Both the position numbers and the translations under genes were made by a program. A stretch of DNA of 64,000 nt, taken from contig JBDQOI010000009.1 in NCBI GenBank assembly GCA_040261275.1, positions 14,015-78,014 on the forward strand, read 5' to 3'. Shown here piece by piece: positions 44,267 to 52,813 of this stretch. The notes below the pieces were generated by a model, which was not told the DNA's origin, made no database searches, and worked only from the letters and a program-made list of their open reading frames with translations. This DNA comes from UBA8752 sp040261275 (GTDB lineage: Bacteria > Bacteroidota > Bacteroidia > Flavobacteriales_D > Sanyastnellaceae). Within the stretch, counting starts at the first letter, position 1; every line of letters begins with the position of its first letter.

Positions 44267-47200
44267 ATGAAGCTGAAACAGCTCCTTTTGGCCTTGTGCC
44301 TTTTCCCATCCCTCCTCTCGGCCCAGTATGGTTTGGAGGTAGAAGTCGTGTCGGAAGACATCGGTATGCTTACCGGAGCCTTGGGCACCATTGATCTCAC
44401 GGGATACTCTTGCTACCGTGCTTACATCACCATGGAAAACGAGGATGATTTCCTGAGTTCCGTTTCGGGTGATGCCACGAATCCCACCTACATCACCACC
44501 ACCACGGATTTCTTTCACGCGACTTTGGGCGCAGCTACTCCTAATGGGATCAACAGCTTGCTGTTTCCTGTATATCCTGAGTTGCCTTACGATTCTTGGG
44601 TGACCATCGGATTGGAGGGTGTGCCAGATGCGGGTGCAGGTGAGGCCAATGTGTCAACGGTGCAGTCCAGCTCCAATCAGTGGGTGACCACTTTCGATCC
44701 TGGCGCCGGCGTTGCAGGGTCCAGTGTTGCCATCGACGATCCGATTGGCGGTGCTTGGTATGCGCTCAACGGAGATGCCAATGGTGTTGCCGGGACCGAT
44801 TTGAAGGTGTTGGCAGGTCAATTCACCACCACAGGTGATTTGAGTTTGCAGTTCTACACGCAGATTTTCATCAACGGCGATGGACTGAATGAGGTTCCGG
44901 GTGAGAACGGAGCGACGCGTCCCACATTTGTGTGGCCATCATCGGAGGTGGAAGGATGTACGGATGAAACCGCATGCAACTACGACGCTGCCGCGGGCAT
45001 CGATGACGGCTCCTGTACCTACCCTGATGAGGATTACCTGGACTGTGATGGCAACTGCATCAATGACACAGACGGCGACGGATTGTGTGACGAGCTCGAA
45101 AGCAGCGGATGCACAGATCCTGCAGCTTGCAATTACAATGCGAATGCTACCGATGACGATGGGTCATGTGAGGACGACAGTTGCCAAGGTTGCACGGATG
45201 ACATGGCCTGTAACTACGACATGGATGCCACACAGGATGATGGCTCATGTGAGTACGTCAGTTGCGCGGGATGTACGGACGATATGGCGTGCAACTACGA
45301 CATGACCGCCACGAACGACGACGGCTCATGTGACTACAGTTGTATTGGGTGCATGGACCCGACGGCTTGCAATTATGATATGGACGCCACACAAGACAGT
45401 GGAGATTGCACCTATCCTCTGGCCGACTATCTGGACTGCGACGGAAACTGCCTCAACGATGAGGACGGCGATGGCTTGTGCGATGAGGAAGAGGGGTGCT
45501 CAGACCCGGAGGCCTGTAACTACGACCCTTCAGCGCAGGTAACCGCTGCGGATTACTGCTTGATTGTGGACACTGTGATGGAGCACACTTCCGGTGTTTT
45601 GGCGGGCATGACCACTTACCGCTACTACGTCAAGTGCGCTAACCCTGCGGACTTCGTAAGCGCTGTATCAGGTGACACCAACAACCCCACCATCGTTTCA
45701 ACCACTTCAGACTTTTATCAGGATGAACTGGGAGGCGCAACACCGAACAACATTACACCCTTCCTCTTTGGAACCTTCCCCAATCTCCAATACGACAGCT
45801 GGGTGACCATCGGATTGAGCTCTTCACCTGACGCTACGATTGGAGAAGCCAGTATTTCCACGGTTCAAGGAAGCGCCAACCCGTGGTTGACCAATTTTGA
45901 CCCGGGCTTCGGAAACCCAGGAGGGGACATTGTGATCAATGACCCTGTGGGTGGAAGTTGGTTTGCCCTGAACGGAGATGCCAATGGAATCGCGGCCAAC
46001 AGTGCCGACCAGGAAGTGCTCATCGGGCAATTGACCACCAGCGGAGACGTGGATGGCAATTTCTACGTGCAAATCTTCGAGAATGGAATTGGCTCCAATG
46101 CCCTGTTCTTCAGCTTCAATATTGGTGATGCCTGTATCGCACCGGATGACGATTGCCTCTATCCTGAGGACGTCTATGGCGAGGACTACTTCGATTGTGA
46201 CGGGAATTGCATTACCGACACGGACGGTGACGGTGTCTGCGATGAGGCGGAAGTGCCGGGCTGTACCGATATGGATGCCCTCAACTTTGACGACATGGCA
46301 ACGGAGGAAGATGGCTCCTGCACGTATCCTGCGGCCAGTGTGTTCGATATCATCGCCGGCAGTGAGGACCACACGGTCCTCGAGAATCTCATTGTTTTGG
46401 CAGGTCTTGACAGTACGCTCACTTTTGACGGCGATTGGACCGTTTTTGCGCCAACCGATGCAGCCGTGGATGCGCTTCCTGACGCCATTGTCAATTTCGT
46501 TTTGGACAATCCCGACTTTCTCGCAGCGGTGCTGACCTATCACGTCACGGGAGGTTTCATCACGAGTGACATGCTCAGCGACGGAATGATGGTGGAGATG
46601 ATCAACGGTGAAATGGCCACCATCACCATCGATGCCAACGGCATTTTCATTGACAACGCTGAGATCATCGTGGCAGATCTGATCGCAGAGAATGGAGTCG
46701 TTCACGTGATTGATGCAGTCATCGTTCCGACGGTTGAAGGCTGCACCAGTCTGGTGAGCTGCAACTACAACCCACTCGCATCAGTGGATGATGGAAGTTG
46801 CGAGAGCGAATCTTGTGCCGGCTGTTTGAACGAGTTGGCCTGCAACTATGACAGCACAGCCACCATTAGTGACGCAAGTTCCTGTACGTTCCCCATCGAC
46901 CTCTATGGCGTGGACTACGTGGATTGCACAGGTGCTTGCTTGAGCGACACCGATGAAGATGGAATCTGCGATGAAGCTGAAGTGGACGGATGCATTTATG
47001 AGGATGCGTGCAACTATAACCCGGATGCAACGGAAGACGACGGGTCATGTGATTACATCACCTGCGCAGGTTGTATGGACGACATGGCCTGCAACTACGA
47101 CAGCACTGCGACCATTGATGACGGATGCCTCTTCCCGGTTGACCTGTTCGGTTCTCCATACGTTGATTGTGACGGTGAGTGCCTGAATGATTCAGACGGT

Positions 47201-48346
47201 GACGGTGTGTGCAATGAGGAAGAAATCCCGGGTTGTCTCGATCCCATCGCGTGCAACTATGACAGCACCGCTACGGATTACGACCTGACCCTTTGTGATT
47301 ACAGTTGCTTTGGCTGCACGGATGAGGAAGCAGCGAACTACGATCCCACGGCGACCTTCGATGACGAGACTTGTGAGTACTGTGCCCTCGCCATTGATAC
47401 GAGTTACACCGTGGTTGACCTGTTGTGTGCCGGCGATGAGAACGGCAGCATCACCATTGAAGGTTCAACCGGAGGATTCGCCCCGGTGGTCTATGCTTTG
47501 GAAGGTCAGCCCTTCCAGAACAACCTGGTATTCGATCAATTGGCAGGTGACTCCTACAAAATCATCGCCTCTGACTCGCTGGGTTGTACCGACACCCTCG
47601 AGGTTGTGGTCTCAGAGCCTTCACCCATTGTGATGTTGGCCTTTGCTACGGACCCCCTCTGCAATGGTGGTTCTGACGGGTCTATCCTCGCAACGGCTGA
47701 AGGAGGAACGGGCGTCATCACCTTCGATCTCGGAGGCACGACCAACGTCGACGGCAACTTCGAAGGCCTGGACGCTGGTCCTTACACGATTTTTGCCACC
47801 GATGCCAATGGATGTGAGGTGGACATTGACGCAGAAGTCGCCGATCCTGCCGCCATCGTAATCACCGTGGATGTTACTGAAGATCCTGACGGTGCGGAAA
47901 ACGGTGAGATTGGTGTTTCCGTGGAAGGAGGTACGGGTGACCTCGGATACAGCTGGGAGGGCCCGGGAGGTCCCTACGAAACTGAGGACATCAACGGTTT
48001 GGCTGACGGTACGTACACATTGACCGTCACCGACGAAAACGGATGTACGGAGTCAGAAGTGGTGACCTTGACCGATGTTGGAATGCTTGAAGTCACGGGC
48101 GATTTGACCGTCAGCTTCATGCCGAACCCGACGAATGGGCAGGTGATCATGGAACTCGGTCAGGCCGTGCAGGATGCCATCATCGAGGTGTTCGACGGTG
48201 CGGGGCGCCGCGTCTTCCGTCAGGAGTCCTTGTCCATCGGTACCCGCATGCCCATGGACTTCAGCAACCTCGCTGACGGAGTGTACCAGGTTCGCTTGAC
48301 GGTAGAGAATTCCACCGCGACACAGCGCGTGATTGTCCGTCACTAA
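44267..48346 (+). CDS. T9SS cargo: two YDSW modules, Cys repeats, FAS1, SprB repeats
   Basis: 1,359 residues. Signal peptide 1-19. YDSW module 1 (about 30-215); Cys repeats of the CTDxxACNYD type with DTDGDGLCDE spacers (about 226-430); YDSW module 2 (about 435-620); a TSP3-like spacer; a fasciclin (FAS1) domain about 690-823 (SVFDIIAGSEDHTVLENL, TVFAPTDAAVDALP, VLTYHVTGG, NGVVHVIDAVIVP); more Cys repeats (to about 1040); two or three SprB-like repeats (CAGDENGSITIEGSTGG, CNGGSDGSILATAEGGTG); and a T9SS type A domain (SFMPNPTNGQVIMEL ... GVYQVRLTVENSTATQRVIVRH). FAS1 domains mediate cell adhesion. Inferred to be a long surface adhesin. Confidence 0.9.
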   Translation: MKLKQLLLALCLFPSLLSAQYGLEVEVVSEDIGMLTGALGTIDLTGYSCYRAYITMENEDDFLSSVSGDATNPTYITTTTDFFHATLGAATPNGINSLLFPVYPELPYDSWVTIGLEGVPDAGAGEANVSTVQSSSNQWVTTFDPGAGVAGSSVAIDDPIGGAWYALNGDANGVAGTDLKVLAGQFTTTGDLSLQFYTQIFINGDGLNEVPGENGATRPTFVWPSSEVEGCTDETACNYDAAAGIDDGSCTYPDEDYLDCDGNCINDTDGDGLCDELESSGCTDPAACNYNANATDDDGSCEDDSCQGCTDDMACNYDMDATQDDGSCEYVSCAGCTDDMACNYDMTATNDDGSCDYSCIGCMDPTACNYDMDATQDSGDCTYPLADYLDCDGNCLNDEDGDGLCDEEEGCSDPEACNYDPSAQVTAADYCLIVDTVMEHTSGVLAGMTTYRYYVKCANPADFVSAVSGDTNNPTIVSTTSDFYQDELGGATPNNITPFLFGTFPNLQYDSWVTIGLSSSPDATIGEASISTVQGSANPWLTNFDPGFGNPGGDIVINDPVGGSWFALNGDANGIAANSADQEVLIGQLTTSGDVDGNFYVQIFENGIGSNALFFSFNIGDACIAPDDDCLYPEDVYGEDYFDCDGNCITDTDGDGVCDEAEVPGCTDMDALNFDDMATEEDGSCTYPAASVFDIIAGSEDHTVLENLIVLAGLDSTLTFDGDWTVFAPTDAAVDALPDAIVNFVLDNPDFLAAVLTYHVTGGFITSDMLSDGMMVEMINGEMATITIDANGIFIDNAEIIVADLIAENGVVHVIDAVIVPTVEGCTSLVSCNYNPLASVDDGSCESESCAGCLNELACNYDSTATISDASSCTFPIDLYGVDYVDCTGACLSDTDEDGICDEAEVDGCIYEDACNYNPDATEDDGSCDYITCAGCMDDMACNYDSTATIDDGCLFPVDLFGSPYVDCDGECLNDSDGDGVCNEEEIPGCLDPIACNYDSTATDYDLTLCDYSCFGCTDEEAANYDPTATFDDETCEYCALAIDTSYTVVDLLCAGDENGSITIEGSTGGFAPVVYALEGQPFQNNLVFDQLAGDSYKIIASDSLGCTDTLEVVVSEPSPIVMLAFATDPLCNGGSDGSILATAEGGTGVITFDLGGTTNVDGNFEGLDAGPYTIFATDANGCEVDIDAEVADPAAIVITVDVTEDPDGAENGEIGVSVEGGTGDLGYSWEGPGGPYETEDINGLADGTYTLTVTDENGCTESEVVTLTDVGMLEVTGDLTVSFMPNPTNGQVIMELGQAVQDAIIEVFDGAGRRVFRQESLSIGTRMPMDFSNLADGVYQVRLTVENSTATQRVIVRH
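44352..44931 (+). repeat. YDSW module copy 6
   Basis: GYSCYRAYITM, SSVSGD, FFHATLGA, YDSWVTIGLEG, AGEANV, GGAWYALNGDANGVAGTD, GQFTTTGDLS, QIFING. It follows the signal peptide. Confidence 0.8.
45571..46122 (+). repeat. YDSW module copy 7
   Basis: GMTTYRYYVKC, SAVSGD, FYQDELGG, YDSWVTIGLSS, GEASI, GGSWFALNGDANG, GQLTTSGDVDG, QIFENG. It lies between two Cys-repeat stretches. Confidence 0.8.
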
Positions 48347-48368
48347 CCTCCGAAACTGCAAGTAATTG

Positions 48369-48398
48369 GAAAACGCCGGCCTCAGGGTCGGCGTTTTC
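48369..48398 (+). terminator. Intrinsic terminator
   Basis: 13-bp stem (GAAAACGCCGGCC with GGTCGGCGTTTTC, one G-U), loop TCAG, then ATTTCC. It lies 22 bases after the stop. Confidence 0.8.
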
Positions 48399-48444
48399 AT
48401 TTCCAGAAACCAATGGGATTGCGGAAATTCCAACCTTGAATACC

Positions 48445-51054
48445 ATGCGAGATTCCTATCTACCTCCGAGCTTCCTGCGTGTCCTGCACGTGGCCAAAGC
48501 CCTAATCTTGGCGCTTGCCACTGTCTCAAACGTTAATGCACAGGATTGTCATCCCGAAGGGACCCTTGGCATTCTGGCGGTTCAGGGAATGGACAGTGCA
48601 TCGGTTCAATTGGTTTTGGATACTGCGGCTACATTCGGAGCGGACACGGCATGGGATGTTGCCTGTACTGCGGATTCTACCGCATTGGGGTTGTGCCTGA
48701 TTACCGGGGGTGAGGCCTGGGACGTGTCCGCCATTCCTTCCAATGGGGAGGCGCCCATTCCATTTTCCATCGCGTTGTTCGCGGACAGCAGCGCCTTGAC
48801 CATGGAGTTTGACCTGACGGCAATCGCCATGCAATCGGCATCCTTGTCTTATGTTTTGGATGGGGACACGGTCAGCGTCGATCTTCTGCTGACGCCTGGC
48901 GTTGACTTGCCTTCCGGAGCCATTGCGGGTGAAATCTCGGTTGAATTGACCCCGAGTTGTGCTGTACCGGGATGCACGGATGAAACGGCATGCAATTTCA
49001 ATCCGGAGGCAACGGAAGACGACGGCAGCTGCACCTATCCTTATTTCTGTTTTGACTGTGAGGGCAATTGCCTTTGTGATGTCGATGAGGACGGCATCTG
49101 CGATCCGCTGGAGTTTCCAGGGTGTACCGACACATTGGCCTGCAACTGGGCGCCGGTCTATACCGAGGAGGATGGGAGTTGTTTCTATGCCCAGCCGGGG
49201 TTTGACTGCACGGGTTTCTGCCTGCCGGTTGACAATGACGAATGCGGCTTTGCCGAGCCCATCGCGTGCAGTCAGATCGTATCTGCCACCACCGTGTGTG
49301 CCGACACGACGGAAAGTGATTATTGCGACCAATACAACATCGGCGATTACTATCACGGCGGGCTGTGGTATACCATCATGGGGACAGGGGACACGCTGCG
49401 CGCGACCATGTGTTTTGAGGAAACCGATTACGATACTTACCTGAGTGTTTACGAGGGGGATTGTGATGACCTCAATTGTGTAGGAGGCAATGATGACCAG
49501 GACGAAACAAATTTCTTTGCCGATGCCTGCTTCGAGAATTTCCTGTCCTCTTCCGTAGACTGGATGAGCGAAGAAGGTGTGGAGTATTTCCTCCATGTGA
49601 GCGGTTCCAATGCCGTTACACCTGCCGTAGGGGGATTCGACTTTGTTCTGATTTGCGATGGAGTGGAAGTGGGGACATGTCTCGATTCCCTTGCGTGCAA
49701 TTTCAACCCCTTCGGCACCTTTGATGACGGATCATGTGACTATGCCACTTGTGCGGGATGTGGCTTGTTCTCTGCGTGCAACTACGACAGCACTGCCTTC
49801 ATCAACAATCTGGATCTTTGTGATTTTGGCTGCTACGGTTGCACCGACAATCAAGCCTGCAACTTCAATCCAGACGCCACGATTGAGAGTGGTCTGTGTG
49901 AGTACAATTCTTGCGCGGGCTGCTTGGATTCCGAAGCTTGCAACTACAATTCGGAGGCCATTTTGGATGCCGAGAATTGCGAGTACACGTCCTGTGTGGG
50001 ATGCACGGACGAATCCGCGTCCAATTTCAATCCGGGCGCTACACAAGAGGATGGGAGTTGCACATATTGCGACCTGTTGCTCTCTCTTCCGGATGTTACA
50101 CCTGAATCGTGCTTTGCCGAGGGAGATGGACAGGCGTTCATTGACCTTGATTCTGCCTTGACCGACTCCGTCTACTTCGAATTGACGGCGCCGGGGGTGA
50201 GCGCCAATGGCGTGTGGGAGGATGGTGTTTTCGGTGGGCTCATTCCGGGCAATTACTTGCTCGAGGTGTTCGATGGAGATTCCAGCTGCAGTGCGGTGCG
50301 CACTTTCACCATTACAGCAGCGCCTGACGTCAGTCTTTTCGCGGTGGCTACCTCACCCCTTTGTGCCGGAGGAGACGACGGCGCGATATCGGCCTTTGTC
50401 GCCGATACGGTGGAGGTTGTAGGCTTCTCCCTGAACAATGGGGTGCCCGGCGCGGATGATACATTCCTTGGGCTATCGGCTGGAAATTATGTGTTGACTG
50501 CGGAAGTGGTGGTTCCGTCAGGGGCAACTTGCTTTGATACCACACTCATCTCCGTTGTGGATCCGCCAGGTATCGTCGTCACCATAGACCAAATCGAAGG
50601 GGCGGAACCGGGAGAGGAGAATGGAGGAGTGGAAATCACGGTCACTGGAGGTCAGGAGCCCTTCAGCTTTGATTGGACCGGGCCGGATGGCAATTCATCG
50701 CAAGAGGATCCGGATGACTTGATGGCTGGAGAATGGACGTTGGTGGTGACCGATGCAGATGGCTGTTCCACTGAGGTGGAGGTATCCGTTCCGGTTGGCG
50801 TCGAGGAGTGGTCGGCTCCCCGGTTTGCCATCATGCCCAATCCCACCCGGCAGGACTACCGGATAGAGTTCGAGCGTTTGTTCGAGGGTACCTTGGAATT
50901 GTCAGACCTTACAGGGCGACGACTGAACCGGAAAACCGTCCGCGGGTGGAGCACGCAAGGATCCCTCTCGGGCCTTCCGGAGGGGGTCTATTTCCTTCGG
51001 GCTGAAGACGTGCGTGGCGCAGGAACTGTCCTGCGGATCGTGAAGCAGGACTGA
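48445..51054 (+). CDS. T9SS cargo: Cys repeats, CUB/PPC-like domain, SprB-like repeats
   Basis: 869 residues from the ATG at 48445 (a TTG at 48436 is rejected). Signal peptide to about residue 33 (ILALATVSNVNAQ). A ~130-residue N-terminal beta domain, two Cys repeats, then a domain of about 150 residues starting NDECGFAEPIACSQIVS with LWYTIMGTGDTLRATMC and YDTYLSVYEGDCDDLNCVGGNDD. The latter resembles bacterial pre-peptidase/CUB-like modules. More Cys repeats, two or three SprB-like repeats and a type A T9SS domain (FAIMPNPTRQDYRIEF ... GVYFLRAEDVRGAGTVLRIVKQ) follow. It lacks the YDSW module found in its neighbours. It converges on the PhoD-type gene, with 10 bases between. Confidence 0.87.
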   Translation: MRDSYLPPSFLRVLHVAKALILALATVSNVNAQDCHPEGTLGILAVQGMDSASVQLVLDTAATFGADTAWDVACTADSTALGLCLITGGEAWDVSAIPSNGEAPIPFSIALFADSSALTMEFDLTAIAMQSASLSYVLDGDTVSVDLLLTPGVDLPSGAIAGEISVELTPSCAVPGCTDETACNFNPEATEDDGSCTYPYFCFDCEGNCLCDVDEDGICDPLEFPGCTDTLACNWAPVYTEEDGSCFYAQPGFDCTGFCLPVDNDECGFAEPIACSQIVSATTVCADTTESDYCDQYNIGDYYHGGLWYTIMGTGDTLRATMCFEETDYDTYLSVYEGDCDDLNCVGGNDDQDETNFFADACFENFLSSSVDWMSEEGVEYFLHVSGSNAVTPAVGGFDFVLICDGVEVGTCLDSLACNFNPFGTFDDGSCDYATCAGCGLFSACNYDSTAFINNLDLCDFGCYGCTDNQACNFNPDATIESGLCEYNSCAGCLDSEACNYNSEAILDAENCEYTSCVGCTDESASNFNPGATQEDGSCTYCDLLLSLPDVTPESCFAEGDGQAFIDLDSALTDSVYFELTAPGVSANGVWEDGVFGGLIPGNYLLEVFDGDSSCSAVRTFTITAAPDVSLFAVATSPLCAGGDDGAISAFVADTVEVVGFSLNNGVPGADDTFLGLSAGNYVLTAEVVVPSGATCFDTTLISVVDPPGIVVTIDQIEGAEPGEENGGVEITVTGGQEPFSFDWTGPDGNSSQEDPDDLMAGEWTLVVTDADGCSTEVEVSVPVGVEEWSAPRFAIMPNPTRQDYRIEFERLFEGTLELSDLTGRRLNRKTVRGWSTQGSLSGLPEGVYFLRAEDVRGAGTVLRIVKQD

Positions 51055-51064
51055 ATTTCCATTC

Positions 51065-52405
51065 TCAAAGTTCGGAAGAGGCGTATTGGCGCTCCCATAG
51101 GAGAGCACCGCTCGAGTCGAAAGTTCGAAGGGTCAACACGCGCTCTTCTCGGGGACCTGAAACCTCCAATGTCCCGAAATTCCGGACGCCGACCATGGTG
51201 CCGGAAACCCTCGTGGAATTGGGCTCGTCCGTGTGATCATAGGTCCCGCTGGTCAATGCACTGCAGGTGAAGTCGATGACCTTCCGACCATTTCCCAAGG
51301 TCAGCTCGCTCAATTCGGTGCTATGTCGATCCCCGGAGAGGAAGACCACCCCCTGAATGTCTTCTTTTTCGATGCGATCGAGGATGCCTTCCCGCTCTTC
51401 AGGGAAGAGGGCCATGTTCTCGAAATCGGCGAAATCCGAGATGAACTGACCTCCAATGGCGATGACCTTGAAGGGAGCGCGGCTGAATTGGAGCGCCTGT
51501 ATGAGCCAATCGATCTGTGCCTTTCCCAAAACCTGTTTGGGCTGGGTCCTGTTGTCATCGTTTACCCTGAAGGAGCGGTTGTCCAGAAGGAAAAAGTCGA
51601 CGTCGTGGAACTGGAACATTCCCGTGATGCCCTCACCGAGATCGGGCAATCCGTAGGATGGGTTCGCCCAGAACTCAGCAAATGTCTCTGCGGCCCAATC
51701 CTTGTGGATCCAACTGCCATCGCCATTGTCCGGTCCGTAATCGTGGTCATCCCATGTGGCATAATGCGGACAAATCCCTAAAAGGCGCTGCAATTCGGGG
51801 GTAGCGCGCATGTGGCTGTATCGGTGCTGCATTCCAGAGCGGGAGTACCAGTCCACCTCTCGGAAGTAGACGTTGTCACCCAACCACAACATGGCGTCTG
51901 GATCGAGGTCTGCGATGCGATCGAAAATCTGATATTCTCCTCCATAAGGTGTGCCGGGACGATCGAATTCCGGTTCATTGATAAATGCGCATGACCCCAG
52001 CGCTAGGGTGAAGGGAGGAGGGTCGAATCGGTATTGCCAAAGCGGCTGGGTGGTGAAGCGTTGAAGCCCATAGTCGAAACCGCTCTCGGCCCTTTCACCG
52101 TCGACAAGAACCTGGAATCGATAGGTCGTTCCAGGGGTCAATTCCCCCACGTCGAAAATGGCCGTGTTGGCGGTTTCTGCCACGAGGCGCTGTTCCGGTA
52201 CCACGGTCAGTTCCGTTGGCGCATTGCCCATGGAGTCCGCCCAACATACGAGAGAGGCAGTACAAGGAGCTTGTGTCTGAATCCAAATTCGGGCGTCGCG
52301 CAACCCGACATGCCCCACCATGGGTTGACATGCGAGTTGGGCGCTCAGTAGGGCGGGGAACAGGAGGAGAGCGGTCAACGCGCCCCCATTCGATATGGGC
52401 TTCAT
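51065..52405 (-). CDS. PhoD-like alkaline phosphatase
   Basis: 446 residues. Signal peptide 1-22 (LTALLLFPALLSAQ). A short N-terminal fibronectin-like domain (GHVGLRDARIWIQTQAP ... TYRFQVLVDG) precedes a metallophosphatase domain with GSCAFINEP, LWLGDNVYFREVDW, TWDDHDYGPDNGD and LSGDRHSTEL, the metal ligands of PhoD-type phosphodiesterase/phosphomonoesterases. No T9SS domain is seen at the C-terminus and no Tat twin-arginine motif at the N-terminus, unlike classical PhoD. Likely periplasmic, releasing phosphate from organic phosphoesters. Fe/Ca dependence is inferred from family. Confidence 0.9.
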   Translation of the reverse strand: MKPISNGGALTALLLFPALLSAQLACQPMVGHVGLRDARIWIQTQAPCTASLVCWADSMGNAPTELTVVPEQRLVAETANTAIFDVGELTPGTTYRFQVLVDGERAESGFDYGLQRFTTQPLWQYRFDPPPFTLALGSCAFINEPEFDRPGTPYGGEYQIFDRIADLDPDAMLWLGDNVYFREVDWYSRSGMQHRYSHMRATPELQRLLGICPHYATWDDHDYGPDNGDGSWIHKDWAAETFAEFWANPSYGLPDLGEGITGMFQFHDVDFFLLDNRSFRVNDDNRTQPKQVLGKAQIDWLIQALQFSRAPFKVIAIGGQFISDFADFENMALFPEEREGILDRIEKEDIQGVVFLSGDRHSTELSELTLGNGRKVIDFTCSALTSGTYDHTDEPNSTRVSGTMVGVRNFGTLEVSGPREERVLTLRTFDSSGALLWERQYASSEL

Positions 52406-52464
52406 GAAAAAGGGTTGGCCCGAAGTTCGGTACCAACCCTCAAAGCTGAACGATGGATGGAAAT

Positions 52465-52683
52465 TCAGTCCACAGTGTAGTCCACCCCTTCAATGGCGGG
52501 GCCCACTTTCACCATGTACTGGATGCCTTCCATCTCCACTCGGATCATCTTGTACACCTCTCGACTGGTCGGAAGGCGAAGATTGAAAGTTTGTCCCTCG
52601 AACCCATCTGGATAGCGGGATCTGATCAGGGATCGGATGGACTGGTCGAGCTTTTCGTAGCTCACAATGCGTCGGTTGGACAT
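52465..52683 (-). CDS. Small conserved-looking protein, unknown
   Basis: 72 residues from the ATG at 52683; an upstream extension to 52830 overlaps the divergent gene. No signal or membrane helix. The sequence starts MSNRRIVSYEKLDQSIRSLI and ends IQYMVKVGPAIEGVDYTVD, suggesting a short helix and two or three strands. I do not recognise it. It lies 59 bases upstream of the PhoD-type gene on the same strand. Confidence 0.55.
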   Translation of the reverse strand: MSNRRIVSYEKLDQSIRSLIRSRYPDGFEGQTFNLRLPTSREVYKMIRVEMEGIQYMVKVGPAIEGVDYTVD

Positions 52684-52789
52684 GGGGCAACAGTTTGGAA
52701 TCGACTCTTCGATACTCAATTGCCCGGGGAAAGGTTTCAATCCGACGGCAGAAGCTCCTGTGCCATTATGAAGGCATTCCGTGCCTGAG

Positions 52790-52797
52790 TATCTTCG
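52790..52797 (+). promoter_or_regulatory. -7-like element TATCTTCG
   Basis: 7-of-8 match to TAnnTTTG, 16 bases before the ATG at 52814. It supports this start over the upstream GTG at 52781. Confidence 0.4.
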
Positions 52798-52813
52798 GGT
52801 TCTCACCAAGACC

